Assembly (NCBI GenBank): GCA_017456605.1
Contig: JAFTJA010000009.1
Span: 1-44,187, forward strand
From: Clostridia bacterium
GTDB lineage: Bacteria > Bacillota > Clostridia > Monoglobales > Monoglobaceae
DNA: 44,187 nucleotides
Direction: 5' to 3'
The first letter of the stretch is position 1; each line of letters begins with the position of its first letter. The translations under genes were made by a program, and so were the position numbers. The notes beneath the pieces were generated by a model. It was not told the origin of the DNA. It saw only the letters and a list, made by a program, of their open reading frames with translations, and made no database searches. Positions 8,320 to 16,491 of this stretch are shown piece by piece.

Positions 8320-8600
8320 GGGGATTGTCCCCTTGACAATTCTCTCGAAAGGTTATTATATACAGCAACTAGTTTTCTCAAGGGGACGCCTGCCCCCTTG
8401 TACCCCCCTGGGCTGCGTTTTCGGCTTGGATATCTTTAAGTTCTTCTCAAGGGGAAATGTTCCCCTTGGACCCCCTTTCGGCTATAAAAGGCTCCCAAGG
8501 GGACTCTGCCCCCTTGTACCCCCTAAGCCGCGTTTTCGCATCGGACATCTGTAAGGTTTTCTCAAGGGGAAATGTTCCCCTTGGACCCCTTCTCTGCTAT
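8315..8600. repeat. five CAAGGGGA...TCCCCTTG hairpins in two tandem ~116-bp units
   Basis: The hairpin CAAGGGG/CCCCTTG occurs at 8317-8335, 8379-8400, 8448-8468, 8496-8516 and 8563-8583. Copies 2+3 and 4+5 form two direct repeat units offset by about 116 bp. In each, the first hairpin is followed by TACCCCC, then GCGTTTTCG and a GACATCT-like block, then the second hairpin followed by GGACCCC. There is no credible ORF, and the short ORFs across it are fragments. Confidence 0.8.
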
Positions 8601-9060
8601 CAAAGTCTCGGCAGATGTAACTGTTCATCTTTTCCTGTTTTGCTGACGCTCGGAAGTTCAATATATATTGAACGCACTCGCTAAAAACGGCGGATAAAAA
8701 AGGGAACTGATATTCGCCGTTTTTCACCAAAACAAAAAAATCTTCACAAACATCTGCGACTAGACTTTTCAAAAGCAGTTTTTCGGAGTCCGTCCTTGAG
8801 GGTGTTTAGTACGTCAGCGGAATACCCCAGCAAAGATTCCGCTTTAGTTTGAGGTGAGTGACAGCTGTTTGCGAATGCCAAACAAAGGTGCAAAAATCGG
8901 TGGCACATTTACATCTGCTGGTGCCGCCGATTTAATGAGGCAAACAATGGGTTTGTTTTTCTGAATGGTTGTGCCTTTGGCTTGGGCTGAGCAATTACAG
9001 ATGTCCAAGACGAAAACGCGGCAGAGGGGGTATGGGGGCATTCCCCCATATATAAAATAA
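8601..9060. repeat. non-coding stretch with inverted repeats, including an inverted copy of the upstream unit
   Basis: No gene is seen. Visible structures: an 18-bp perfect palindrome GTTCAATATATATTGAAC (8656-8673); 10-bp arms AAAAACGGCG (8683-8692) and CGCCGTTTTT (8715-8724); 13-bp arms 8894-8906 and 8921-8933 with one G.T; and GCAGATGTAA (8611-8620) inverted at 8909-8918. Bases 8995-9032 are an inverted, diverged copy of 8517-8554. The region reads as intergenic repeats or a decayed element rather than a gene. Confidence 0.65.
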
Positions 9061-9068
9061 AAAACATA

Positions 9069-9097
9069 TTGTAATTTAAAAAGAATTGTGGTAGAAT
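9069..9097 (+). promoter_or_regulatory. sigma-A promoter for the structured RNA at 9104
   Basis: TTGTAA (9069-9074), 17-bp spacer, TAGAAT (9092-9097). The predicted start, about 9104, coincides with the first base of a long hairpin. Confidence 0.65.
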
Positions 9098-9103
9098 AAA
9101 TAC

Positions 9104-9250
9104 GTCACATAGTTTAATACTAACGAGGACTGCATTTGGTAAAAATGCAAGTTCTGCTTTGTTATACTTCGTTAGTATGCTATGTGACAATAGAAAAGCT
9201 GGGGCTGTGCGTTTTTCGGTGCGTAGTTTCGGCTACGCACTTTTTTATTT
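9104..9250 (+). ncRNA. candidate structured RNA (small RNA or attenuating leader), no known family recognised
   Basis: GTCACATAG (9104-9112) pairs perfectly with CTATGTGAC (9180-9188). Inside it ATACTAACGA (9117-9126) pairs with TCGTTAGTAT (9169-9178). Inside that an 11-bp hairpin with one bulged A (9127-9137 with 9143-9154) leaves a 14-nt single-stranded stretch on the 3' side. A terminator hairpin, GTGCGTAG/CTACGCAC (9219-9240), followed by T6, ends the unit. It has its own promoter. It could be a free small RNA or a switchable leader for the 60-aa ORF that begins 16 nt downstream. Confidence 0.5.
9219..9250 (+). terminator. terminator or attenuator upstream of the 60-aa ORF
   Basis: Stem GTGCGTAG/CTACGCAC, loop TTTCGG, then TTTTTTATTTT. 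A second copy of the left-arm core GTGCG at 9207-9211 could compete for the same right arm, which would be needed for an antiterminator. Confidence 0.75.
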
Positions 9251-9265
9251 TAAAGGAGAATCCCT

Positions 9266-9448
9266 ATGGCAGATTATGAAGAACTTTTCTACAAAATGTT
9301 TAACGCTGTTTCCAAGGCGACCGAAAAACTTGAAAAAGCACGAGAAGAAATACTCGAAGACTTTATCGCATCCAAGCATACAAGAGAGGAAATGTCAAGG
9401 CTTTTTGAAAATATAGAATACAAAACCCCGCACTTTTTCAAAGAGTGA
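9266..9448 (+). CDS. small hypothetical protein, 60 aa
   Basis: MADYEELFYKMFNAVSKATE at the start, then a charged helical stretch (KLEKAREEILEDFI) and a short tail ending TPHFFKE. AAAGGAG lies 9 nt before the ATG, so translation is plausible. The composition suggests an amphipathic helical hairpin; there is no signal peptide or membrane span. No family is recognised. It sits between a terminator-like hairpin and the ribosomal promoter, so its expression depends on read-through of 9219-9250. Confidence 0.65.
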   Translation: MADYEELFYKMFNAVSKATEKLEKAREEILEDFIASKHTREEMSRLFENIEYKTPHFFKE

Positions 9449-9467
9449 AAAAAATTTCAAAAAAAGG

Positions 9468-9496
9468 TTGACAATTTATTACCATTATAGTATAAT
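9468..9496 (+). promoter_or_regulatory. consensus sigma-A promoter of the S10 operon
   Basis: TTGACA (9468-9473), 17-bp spacer, TATAAT (9491-9496): a perfect consensus in both hexamers and spacing, as expected for ribosomal protein genes. Confidence 0.93.
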
Positions 9497-9502
9497 ACAT
9501 AG

Positions 9503-9797
9503 GCGTGACAAAGACATACGATGATTCCGGAGGTAGCAAACCCTTGAAAAATCTTGGGATTTGGAAATTTCGGAGGAGATTGTCCGGTTTTCAAAACAGG
9601 GCGGAAGGTCACACTTTCATATTGAATACAGCAAAAATTTCGGGCTCAGTATGCTGGTGAGCCTGGGTTGTGTTGTGTTTGCGCCCCGAAACCGCAGCTT
9701 TGTAAAAGCAGAATATGGTTCGGGTTTTATTATTTAGCTGTGCGAAACGCCCGGCACAGCGGAAAAATCAAAAGTAAATTTTGAAGGAGGGTACATC
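9503..9797 (+). promoter_or_regulatory. long structured 5' leader of the S10 operon
   Basis: About 295 nt lie between the predicted start site and the rpsJ ATG, with no ORF. Possible pairings: GTGAC/GTCAC (9505-9509 with 9608-9612), TTGAAAA/TTTTCAA (9544-9550 with 9588-9594), TTTCGGG/CCCGAAA (9638-9644 with 9685-9691) enclosing GCTCA/TGAGC (9644-9648 with 9658-9662), and GCTGTGC/GCACAGC (9737-9743 with 9754-9760). The last hairpin ends about 20 nt before the RBS. Length and structure suggest regulation of the operon; no match to a known leader family is claimed. Confidence 0.5.
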
Positions 9798-10106
9798 ATG
9801 GCAGCAGAGAAGATCAGAATCAGACTTAAGGCTTATGACCACAATCTCATCGACCAGAGCGCTGAAAAGATTGTTGAAACAGCCAAGAGAACAGGAGCGA
9901 AAGTCTCAGGACCTATCCCGCTTCCTACAAAGAAAGAAGTCGTTACAATCCTCAGAGCAGTTCACAAGTACAAGGACAGCCGTGAGCAGTTCGAACTCAG
10001 AACTCACAAGAGATTGATCGACGTTTTGGCTCCCAACGCCAAGACAATTGACGCACTTAAGCACCTTGACTTGCCGGCAGGTGTTGACATCGAACTCAAG
10101 ATATAG
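9798..10106 (+). CDS. rpsJ: 30S ribosomal protein S10
   Basis: 102 aa, the normal S10 length. [20 protein letters not shown] at the N-terminus, the [16 protein letters not shown] loop, and [12 protein letters not shown] are S10 hallmarks. S10 is a head protein of the 30S subunit and, as NusE, also takes part in transcription antitermination. It is the first gene of the cluster, preceded by GAAGGAGG. A 109-bp gap with two small hairpins separates it from rplC. Confidence 0.98.
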   Translation: MAAEKIRIRLKAYDHNLIDQSAEKIVETAKRTGAKVSGPIPLPTKKEVVTILRAVHKYKDSREQFELRTHKRLIDVLAPNAKTIDALKHLDLPAGVDIELKI

Positions 10107-10138
10107 TTTGAGTTTTCGGCAGAAAAATTTTAGGTCAT

Positions 10139-10195
10139 GTTGGCGAGTCTCGTCAACCAATAACCCGCATGTATGTTTGCTTTCAAACCGATGCG
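10139..10195 (+). promoter_or_regulatory. paired hairpins in the rpsJ-rplC spacer
   Basis: GTTGGCG/CGTCAAC (10139-10145 with 10151-10157, one G.T), then a two-tier hairpin CGCAT/ATGCG (10166-10170 with 10191-10195) enclosing GTTTG/CAAAC (10175-10179 with 10184-10188). There is no T-run, so this is not a terminator. It may be an RNA processing or translational control site. Confidence 0.4.
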
Positions 10196-10215
10196 TGTGA
10201 ATAGGAGGAAAAATT

Positions 10216-10851
10216 ATGAAAAAAGCAATCTTAGGCAAAAAGCTGGGTATGACTCAGATTTTTGCAGAAGACGGTACACTCATTCCTGTTACAGTTATTG
10301 AAGCAGGTCCTTGCAGTGTAGTTCAGAAGAAAACAGCCGAAGTTGACGGTTACGTTGCTGTTCAGGTTGGTTTCGAAGACAAAAAAGAGAAAAACGTAAA
10401 CAAGCCTATGAAAGGTCACTTTGCAAAAGCAGGCGTTGCTCCAAAGAGATACCTCAGAGAGTTCAAGCTTGATAATGCCGCAGACATGAACGTTGGCGAC
10501 GAAATCAAAGTTGACGTTTTCGAAGCAGGCGAAATTCTTGACGTTACAGGCACAAGCAAAGGTCACGGATACGCTGGCACAATTAAGAGATGGGGCACAC
10601 ACAGAGGTCCTATGACTCACGGTAGCCACTATCACAGAGGCCCCGGTTCGTTGGGTGCTTGTTCATCACCCTCACGTGTGTTCAAGGGCAAAAAGCTCCC
10701 CGGACACTATGGTGTTGACAAGGTTACAATCCAGAACCTCAGTCTTGTGAAGATTGATACAGAACGCAACCTTCTTTTGGTTAAGGGCAGTGTTCCTGGT
10801 CCCAAGGGTGGATTGCTGGTGGTTAAAAACGCAGTTAAGGCTAACGCCTAA
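10216..10851 (+). CDS. rplC: 50S ribosomal protein L3
   Basis: 211 aa. [20 protein letters not shown] is the universal L3 start, and [18 protein letters not shown] with [20 protein letters not shown] is the conserved extension that reaches toward the peptidyl transferase centre. L3 is one of the two proteins that nucleate 50S assembly. RBS AGGAGG precedes the ATG; rplD follows after 23 bp. Confidence 0.98.
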   Translation: MKKAILGKKLGMTQIFAEDGTLIPVTVIEAGPCSVVQKKTAEVDGYVAVQVGFEDKKEKNVNKPMKGHFAKAGVAPKRYLREFKLDNAADMNVGDEIKVDVFEAGEILDVTGTSKGHGYAGTIKRWGTHRGPMTHGSHYHRGPGSLGACSSPSRVFKGKKLPGHYGVDKVTIQNLSLVKIDTERNLLLVKGSVPGPKGGLLVVKNAVKANA

Positions 10852-10874
10852 TCGCGGAGAGGAGGATATAAGAT

Positions 10875-11498
10875 ATGCCAAAAGTAGCATTATATAACAC
10901 AGACGGCAAGCAAGTCGGTGATATAGAATTAAACGAAAACGTGTTTGGCGCAGAAGTCAGAGCTGACATTATGCACGAAGTAGTTGTTAACTACCTCGCA
11001 AACCAGAGACAGGGCACACAGAGCACAAAGACTCGTACAGAAGTCAGCGGCGGCGGAATCAAGCCCTGGAGACAAAAAGGCACAGGCCGTGCAAGACAGG
11101 GTAGTATCCGTGCTCCACAGTGGGTTGGCGGTGGCGTAGCGCTCGGTCCCAAGCCTAGAGATTACAGATACTCAGTTAACAAGAAAGTTAGAAGACTTGC
11201 TCTTCGTTCAGCACTTTCTTCAAAGGTTGCAGAAAGCGAGCTTATCGTTCTTGACAGCCTCACACTTGATGAAATCAAGACAAGCCGTATGGCAGAGATT
11301 CTTAAAAATCTCAACGTAACAGAAAAGGCACTCATCGTTCTCGCTGACAACGACAAAAATGTTGTTCTTTCAGCAAGAAACATCGAAGGCGTTGATACAA
11401 CATTTGTTGGTGCAATCAACACATACGAGGTGCTTGGACACACAAAGTGCATCATCACAAAGGATGCAGCCTTAAAACTTGAGGAGGTGTACGCATAA
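10875..11498 (+). CDS. rplD: 50S ribosomal protein L4
   Basis: 207 aa. The loop [20 protein letters not shown] with [15 protein letters not shown] is the L4 extension lining the exit tunnel. The globular domain follows ([13 protein letters not shown]). L4 is an early 50S assembly protein and in E. coli represses its own operon; whether it does so here is unknown. Its stop overlaps the rplW start in TAATG, implying translational coupling. Confidence 0.98.
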   Translation: MPKVALYNTDGKQVGDIELNENVFGAEVRADIMHEVVVNYLANQRQGTQSTKTRTEVSGGGIKPWRQKGTGRARQGSIRAPQWVGGGVALGPKPRDYRYSVNKKVRRLALRSALSSKVAESELIVLDSLTLDEIKTSRMAEILKNLNVTEKALIVLADNDKNVVLSARNIEGVDTTFVGAINTYEVLGHTKCIITKDAALKLEEVYA

Positions 11499-11788
11499 TG
11501 AATATGACAGCTCACGATATTATAAAAAGACCTATCATAACAGAGCAGAGCATGGATGGCGTTGCAGAAAAGAAGTACACTTTTGAAGTAGCAAAATCTG
11601 CTAACAAAATCCAGATTAAGAAAGCTGTTGAAGAAATCTTCAAGGTAAAGGTTCAGAAAGTAACAACCATCAACTATGACGGAAAAGTTAAGCGTATGGG
11701 CGTTCATATCGGCAAAAGACCCGATTGGAAGAAAGCTATCGTGAAACTTACCGATGACAGCAAGACAATTGAGTTGTTCGAGAACTAA
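11498..11788 (+). CDS. rplW: 50S ribosomal protein L23
   Basis: 96 aa, with the conserved start [14 protein letters not shown], then [23 protein letters not shown] and [18 protein letters not shown]23 lies at the tunnel exit and docks SRP and trigger factor. Its ATG shares one base with the rplD stop codon; rplB follows after 36 bp. Confidence 0.98.
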   Translation: MNMTAHDIIKRPIITEQSMDGVAEKKYTFEVAKSANKIQIKKAVEEIFKVKVQKVTTINYDGKVKRMGVHIGKRPDWKKAIVKLTDDSKTIELFEN

Positions 11789-11824
11789 TCGACACGAAAA
11801 ATCGTAGATTAAGGAGATGTAAAA

Positions 11825-12658
11825 ATGGGAATTAGAAAATATAATCCTACAACACCTTCGCTGCGTCAGATGACTGTTTCTACATTTGAAGAAATCGATA
11901 AGGTGGCTCCCGAGAGATCACTGCTTCGCCCTCTTCCCAAGAAAGCAGGTCGTAACTCTTACGGCAGAATAACAGTTAGACACCGTGGCGGCGGTACAAA
12001 GAGAAAATACAGAGTAATCGATTTCAAGAGAAATAAGGACAATATGCCCGCAACAGTTCTCTCAATCGAGTACGATCCCAACAGAAGCGCAAACATCGCA
12101 CTTCTTCAGTATGAAGACGGAGTTAAGACATACATCATCGCTCCTCTTTCACTTAAGAAAGGTGACGTAGTTGTTTCAGGTAAGGGTGCAGATATCAAAC
12201 CCGGAAACACATTGCTCATTTCAGATATCCCTGTTGGTACACTTATTTACAACATTGAGCTTTATCCCGGCAAGGGCGGACAGATGGTTCGCAGTGCAGG
12301 CACATTCGCACAGCTTATGGCTAAAGAAAATGGCTATGCACAGGTAAGACTTCCTTCCGGTGAAGTTAGACTTGTAAGACTTGATTGTCGTGCAACCATC
12401 GGTCAGGTTGGTAACACAGATTTTGAAAACATCAACCTCGGTAAAGCCGGCAGAAAACGTCACATGGGCTTCAGACCCACAGTTCGTGGTGTTGTTATGA
12501 ACCCGAATGACCATCCTCACGGTGGTGGTGAAGGTAAGTCACCTATCGGTAGACCCTCACCTGTTACTCCTTGGGGCAAGCCTGCTCTCGGTTACAAGAC
12601 AAGAGACAAGAAGAACAAGACTGACAAGTTCATCGTTAAGCGTCGTAACGCTAAATAA
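11825..12658 (+). CDS. rplB: 50S ribosomal protein L2
   Basis: 277 aa. The N-terminus [20 protein letters not shown], the RNA-binding core [20 protein letters not shown], and the C-terminal [18 protein letters not shown] with the conserved His of the peptidyl-transferase-adjacent loop are all present. L2 is needed for subunit joining. RBS AAGGAG lies before the ATG. Confidence 0.98.
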   Translation: MGIRKYNPTTPSLRQMTVSTFEEIDKVAPERSLLRPLPKKAGRNSYGRITVRHRGGGTKRKYRVIDFKRNKDNMPATVLSIEYDPNRSANIALLQYEDGVKTYIIAPLSLKKGDVVVSGKGADIKPGNTLLISDIPVGTLIYNIELYPGKGGQMVRSAGTFAQLMAKENGYAQVRLPSGEVRLVRLDCRATIGQVGNTDFENINLGKAGRKRHMGFRPTVRGVVMNPNDHPHGGGEGKSPIGRPSPVTPWGKPALGYKTRDKKNKTDKFIVKRRNAK

Positions 12659-12676
12659 ATTTAAGGAGGTCATTTC

Positions 12677-12949
12677 ATGGGTCGTAGTATTAAAAAAGGA
12701 CCTTTCGTTGATGCGAAGCTCATTGCTAAAATCGTAGCAATGAACGAGAAAAACGAAAAAGTCGTTATTAAAACATGGTCAAGAGCATCTACTATATTTC
12801 CTGAAATGGTTGGACATACAATTGCGGTTTATGACGGCAGAAAGCATGTTCCGGTTTATGTAACCGAGGATATGGTTGGTCATAAGCTTGGAGAATTTGC
12901 TCCAACCAGAACTTACAAAGGTCATGCAGGTGCTAAAACTTCCAAGTAA
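12677..12949 (+). CDS. rpsS: 30S ribosomal protein S19
   Basis: 90 aa. [15 protein letters not shown] at the start, [19 protein letters not shown] in the middle and [15 protein letters not shown] near the end are classical S19 motifs. S19 is in the 30S head, near S13 and the A-site tRNA. It starts 18 bp after rplB with RBS AAGGAGG. Confidence 0.98.
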   Translation: MGRSIKKGPFVDAKLIAKIVAMNEKNEKVVIKTWSRASTIFPEMVGHTIAVYDGRKHVPVYVTEDMVGHKLGEFAPTRTYKGHAGAKTSK

Positions 12950-13012
12950 TCTTTTGGATTTTATAATCACAAAAAAGTCTTTGTGATATCAATAAGAAAG
13001 GAGCTTTATACA

Positions 13013-13348
13013 ATGGAAGCAGTTGCAAAAGTAACTCATGTACGCATCGCTCCCAGAAAGGTGCGTATAGTTATAGATTTAATCAGAAACAAGCCCGTTG
13101 GCGTTGCACTTGGTATCCTCAAGAACACACCAAAGGCTGCAAGTCCTGTAGTTGAAAAACTTCTCAAGTCTGCTATGGCAAACGCTGAGAACAACTACAA
13201 TATGAACGTTGAAAATCTTTATGTTTCAGAAGTATTTGCGGATCAGGGTCCCACACTCAAGAGAGTTCAGGCTAGAGCTCAGGGTCGTGCATTCAGAATC
13301 AACAAGAAGACAAGTCACATCACTTTGAAACTTAAAGAAAAGGAATAA
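13013..13348 (+). CDS. rplV: 50S ribosomal protein L22
   Basis: 111 aa with the start at 13013, chosen because AAAGGAG lies just upstream; an earlier in-frame ATG at 12983 lacks an RBS and adds ten non-conserved residues. [20 protein letters not shown] at the N-terminus and [19 protein letters not shown], the beta-hairpin lining the exit tunnel, identify L22. Confidence 0.97.
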   Translation: MEAVAKVTHVRIAPRKVRIVIDLIRNKPVGVALGILKNTPKAASPVVEKLLKSAMANAENNYNMNVENLYVSEVFADQGPTLKRVQARAQGRAFRINKKTSHITLKLKEKE

Positions 13349-13373
13349 TCTTTCAAAAAGGAGGTAATTTAGC

Positions 13374-14063
13374 ATGGGTCAGAAGGTTAATCCCCACGGT
13401 ATCCGAGTTGGCATTATCAAAGACTGGGATTCACGTTGGTACGCTGACAAAAAGAGCTACGGCGACAATCTTGTAGAAGACTACAACCTCAGAGCTTTTC
13501 TTAAGAAAAAGCTTTTCCTCGCCGGAGTTGACAAAATCGAAATTGAAAAATTCGCAAACAAAATCCGTCTTTCTATCCACGCTGCAAAGCCCGGTATTGT
13601 TATCGGTAAAGGCGGCAGTGAAATCGACAAACTCAAGAAAGACGTTGAAACACTTACCGGCAAATCAGTTATCCTCAATGTAATCGAGGTAAAAACACCT
13701 GATTTGTGTGCACAGCTCGTTGCTGAAAACATTGCATCACAGCTTGAAAGACGTATCTCTTTCAGAAAAGCTATGAAGCAGTGCATGACAAGAACAATGA
13801 AGCTTGGTGCAAAAGGTATCAAGACAGCAGTTTCAGGTCGTGTAGGCGGCGCAGAAATCGCTCGTACAGAACAGTATCACGAGGGTACAATCCCGCTTCA
13901 GACACTCAGAGCTGACATTGATTATGGCTTTGCTGAAGCAGATACAACATACGGAAAGCTTGGCGTTAAGGTTTGGATTTACAAAGGTGAAGTCCTTGCC
14001 GAAAGCAAAAAAGCAAAAGACGTTAAGGCTCCTGCCAAGAAAAGGGAAGGAGGAAACAAATAA
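13374..14063 (+). CDS. rpsC: 30S ribosomal protein S3
   Basis: 229 aa. [20 protein letters not shown] is the S3 start. [20 protein letters not shown] is the KH-domain GxxG loop. The C-terminal domain carries [19 protein letters not shown] and [14 protein letters not shown]. The tail is Lys/Ala-rich ([17 protein letters not shown]). S3 lines the mRNA entry channel. The stop overlaps the rplP start (TAATG). Confidence 0.98.
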   Translation: MGQKVNPHGIRVGIIKDWDSRWYADKKSYGDNLVEDYNLRAFLKKKLFLAGVDKIEIEKFANKIRLSIHAAKPGIVIGKGGSEIDKLKKDVETLTGKSVILNVIEVKTPDLCAQLVAENIASQLERRISFRKAMKQCMTRTMKLGAKGIKTAVSGRVGGAEIARTEQYHEGTIPLQTLRADIDYGFAEADTTYGKLGVKVWIYKGEVLAESKKAKDVKAPAKKREGGNK

Positions 14064-14494
14064 TGTTATCACCAAAAAGAGTTAAGTTCAGACGTGTTAT
14101 GCGTGGCAGAATGAAGGGTAAGGCTTCTCGCGGTAACAAAGTTGTTTACGGCGATTTTGGTCTTCAGGCTCAGTCACCTGCTTGGATTACAAGCAACCAG
14201 ATTGAAGCAGCCCGTATCGCAATGACTCGTTATACAAAGAGAGGCGGTCAGGTTTGGATTAAGATATTCCCTGACAAGCCCGTAACAGAGAAACCTGCTG
14301 AAACTCGTATGGGTAGCGGTAAAGGTTCACCTGAGTACTGGGTAGCAGTTGTTAAGCCCGGCAGAATATTATTTGAAATCGGCGGTGTTAGTGAAGAAGT
14401 AGCCAGAGAGGCTATGCGTCTTGCTATGCACAAGCTTCCTCTCAAGTGTAAGTTTGTGAGAAAAGCCGATCAGGAAATGGAAGGTGAAATGTAA
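14063..14494 (+). CDS. rplP: 50S ribosomal protein L16
   Basis: 143 aa. [20 protein letters not shown] at the start, then [20 protein letters not shown] and [20 protein letters not shown] are L16 signatures. L16 sits near the A site and the 5S rRNA region. One-base overlaps with both neighbours (rpsC and rpmC) point to coupled translation. Confidence 0.98.
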   Translation: MLSPKRVKFRRVMRGRMKGKASRGNKVVYGDFGLQAQSPAWITSNQIEAARIAMTRYTKRGGQVWIKIFPDKPVTEKPAETRMGSGKGSPEYWVAVVKPGRILFEIGGVSEEVAREAMRLAMHKLPLKCKFVRKADQEMEGEM

Positions 14495-14706
14495 TGAAAA
14501 TAAATGAGATTAGAGACCTTTCATCACAGGAAATTGTTGATAAAATTCAGGACCTCAAAGAAGAGCTTTTCAATCTTCGTTTTCAGAACGCAATGAATCA
14601 GCTGGATAATCCCATGAGAATCGTTGCAGTTAAGAAGGATATCGCAAAGCTTAAGACGGTTTTGAAAGAACAAGAGCTTGGCCTTAATGCCAACATAAAC
14701 AAATAG
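14494..14706 (+). CDS. rpmC: 50S ribosomal protein L29
   Basis: 70 aa, two-helix protein: [20 protein letters not shown] then [19 protein letters not shown] and a second helix [20 protein letters not shown]. It lies at the tunnel exit beside L23. The start overlaps the rplP stop; rpsQ follows after 15 bp. Confidence 0.97.
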   Translation: MKINEIRDLSSQEIVDKIQDLKEELFNLRFQNAMNQLDNPMRIVAVKKDIAKLKTVLKEQELGLNANINK

Positions 14707-14721
14707 GAGGTGTAGGGTCTA

Positions 14722-14982
14722 ATGGAAGAAAAACGCAACTATCGTAAAACCCGTGTAGGCGAGGTTGTAAGCGACAAGATGGACAAAACTATCGTTGTTG
14801 CTATCAAAGACAGCGTTAAACACCCGGTTTACAAGAAGGTTATGAAGAACACCTATAAGCTCAAGGCTCACGATGAAAACAACGAGTGCCGCATAGGTGA
14901 CAAAGTAAAGGTTATGGAGACCAGACCTCTTTCTAAAGACAAGAGATGGAGATTGGTTGAAATCGTTGAAAAAGCTAAATAA
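14722..14982 (+). CDS. rpsQ: 30S ribosomal protein S17
   Basis: 86 aa OB-fold protein. [20 protein letters not shown] and [20 protein letters not shown], then [20 protein letters not shown] and [17 protein letters not shown], match S17. It binds the 16S 5' domain early in assembly. RBS AGGAGGTG overlaps the end of rpmC. Confidence 0.98.
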   Translation: MEEKRNYRKTRVGEVVSDKMDKTIVVAIKDSVKHPVYKKVMKNTYKLKAHDENNECRIGDKVKVMETRPLSKDKRWRLVEIVEKAK

Positions 14983-15049
14983 TTTGGCTTGTCATAAGGT
15001 GCAGATTGCATCTTGGAATTGATATCTTAAGGATAGGAGGAAATCCATT

Positions 15050-15418
15050 ATGGTACAACAGCAGACTTTGCTTAAAGTTGCTGACAACAGCGGTGCAAAA
15101 GAACTTATGTGCATCCGTGTTCTCGGCGGCTCATACAGACGTTACGGCAACATCGGTGATGTTATCGTTGCTTCAGTAAAGAAAGCAGCTCCCGGCGGTG
15201 CTGTTAAAAAGGGCGATGTTGTAAAGGCGGTTATCGTACGCAGTGTTCAGGGCGTGAAGAGAGCTGACGGCTCAAAAATCAGATTTGATGAAAACGCAGC
15301 AGTTATCATCAAGGACGACAAAACTCCCAGAGGAACTCGTATCTTTGGCCCAATCGCCAGAGAACTTCGTGAAAAAGAGTATATGAAGATTTTGTCTCTT
15401 GCTCCGGAGGTTCTGTAA
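15050..15418 (+). CDS. rplN: 50S ribosomal protein L14
   Basis: 122 aa, the exact family length. [55 protein letters not shown] and [20 protein letters not shown] are conserved L14 blocks. L14 lies at the subunit interface and binds the silencing factor RsfS. RBS AGGAGG lies before the ATG. A 117-bp gap precedes rplX; it contains a CCGAT/ATCGG hairpin (15464-15468 with 15482-15486). Confidence 0.98.
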   Translation: MVQQQTLLKVADNSGAKELMCIRVLGGSYRRYGNIGDVIVASVKKAAPGGAVKKGDVVKAVIVRSVQGVKRADGSKIRFDENAAVIIKDDKTPRGTRIFGPIARELREKEYMKILSLAPEVL

Positions 15419-15535
15419 AGACTTTAAAACCTGAAACGTTTTTTCGTTCTTTTGGTGAAACACCCGATAGGGCGGAAAAACATCGGATGATTTTAAACTA
15501 GTAATTCCTGAGTAAAAGCGAAAGGAGGAAAAATC

Positions 15536-15859
15536 ATGTTGAAAATGCACGTTAAAACCGGTGACAATGTTATTGTTCTTTCCGGTAAAGATAAGGGCAA
15601 GAAAGGCAAGGTTCTTTCAGTAAACCCCGTTAAACGTACAGTTATCGTTGAAGGTGTTTCTGTTGCATCAAAGCATAAGAAACCGCGTCGTATGGGCGAA
15701 GCTGGCGGAATTATCAGCCAGGAAACTCCCATATATGCAAGCAAGGTTATGAACATCTGCGGCAAATGTGGTGCTCCTACAAGAGTTGGCAGAAAGGTTC
15801 TGGAGGACGGCAAGCACGTTCGTTACTGCAAGAAATGCGGAGAAACATTTGGTGAATAA
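15536..15859 (+). CDS. rplX: 50S ribosomal protein L24 (zinc-ribbon form)
   Basis: 107 aa. The KOW core is at the N-terminus (KTGDNVIVLSGKDKGKKGKV). The C-terminal half carries two Cys pairs, CGKCG (in NICGKCGAPTRVG) and CKKCG (in RYCKKCGETFGE), forming a predicted zinc ribbon, a form seen in clostridial L24. L24 starts 50S assembly. RBS AAAGGAGG precedes the ATG. Confidence 0.97.
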   Translation: MLKMHVKTGDNVIVLSGKDKGKKGKVLSVNPVKRTVIVEGVSVASKHKKPRRMGEAGGIISQETPIYASKVMNICGKCGAPTRVGRKVLEDGKHVRYCKKCGETFGE

Positions 15860-15889
15860 TTTTTAATTCATGAAAGGAGGTAAGCGATA

Positions 15890-16426
15890 ATGAGACTTGA
15901 AGAACGTTATACAAAAGAAATTAAAGACGCTCTTATGAAGAAATTCGAGTATAAGAGTGTTATGCAGATTCCAAAGCTTGACAAAGTTGTTATCAATGTC
16001 GGCGTTGGTGAAGCAAAAGAAAATTCAAAGGCTATTGATTATGCTATGAACGATCTTGCTTTGATTACCGGCCAGCAGCCTGTTATCACAAAAGCAAAGA
16101 AGTCTGTGGCTTCATTTAAAGTCAGAGAAGGTATGAACATTGGTTGTAAGGTTACTCTCCGTGGTGCGAAGATGTACGAGTTCGTTGACAGACTGTTCAA
16201 CGCAGCACTCCCACGTGTTCGTGACTTCAGAGGTATCAACCCCAATTCCTTCGACGGCAGAGGAAACTATTCACTGGGTATTAAGGAACAGCTTATTTTC
16301 CCGGAAATAGACTATGATAAGATTGATAAAATCCGTGGTATGGATATCATTTTTGTTACAACAGCAAAGAGTGACGAAGAAGCTCGTGAGCTTCTCACAC
16401 TTATGGGTGCTCCCTTTACAAGATAG
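15890..16426 (+). CDS. rplE: 50S ribosomal protein L5
   Basis: 178 aa. [60 protein letters not shown] and [20 protein letters not shown] are L5 motifs. L5 binds 5S rRNA in the central protuberance and contacts the P-site tRNA. In E. coli the S8 repressor site lies at the start of this gene. Here the S8-like hairpin is instead further downstream, before rpsH. Confidence 0.98.
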   Translation: MRLEERYTKEIKDALMKKFEYKSVMQIPKLDKVVINVGVGEAKENSKAIDYAMNDLALITGQQPVITKAKKSVASFKVREGMNIGCKVTLRGAKMYEFVDRLFNAALPRVRDFRGINPNSFDGRGNYSLGIKEQLIFPEIDYDKIDKIRGMDIIFVTTAKSDEEARELLTLMGAPFTR

Positions 16427-16491
16427 TAAAGAAGCGTTTGCTTAAACAAAATTGTCCATTGAAAAATCAGAAATGGAGGAGATTAAAGCTT

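Noticed and set aside
8482..8772. 96-aa minus-strand ORF (KSLVADVCEDFFVLVKNGEY)
   Set aside because: It runs across the CAAGGGG repeats and the 18-bp palindrome and lacks an RBS, so it is a chance frame through repeat DNA.
9104..9188. Long inverted repeat as transposon ends
   Set aside because: The arms meet around only 42 bp, no transposase is near, and a promoter points exactly at the first base, so RNA is the simpler reading; still not fully excluded.
8844..9190. Minus-strand ORFs of 65 and 93 aa crossing 8844-9190
   Set aside because: They overlap the inverted repeat and the structured RNA, with no RBS, and no coding-like pattern continues between them.
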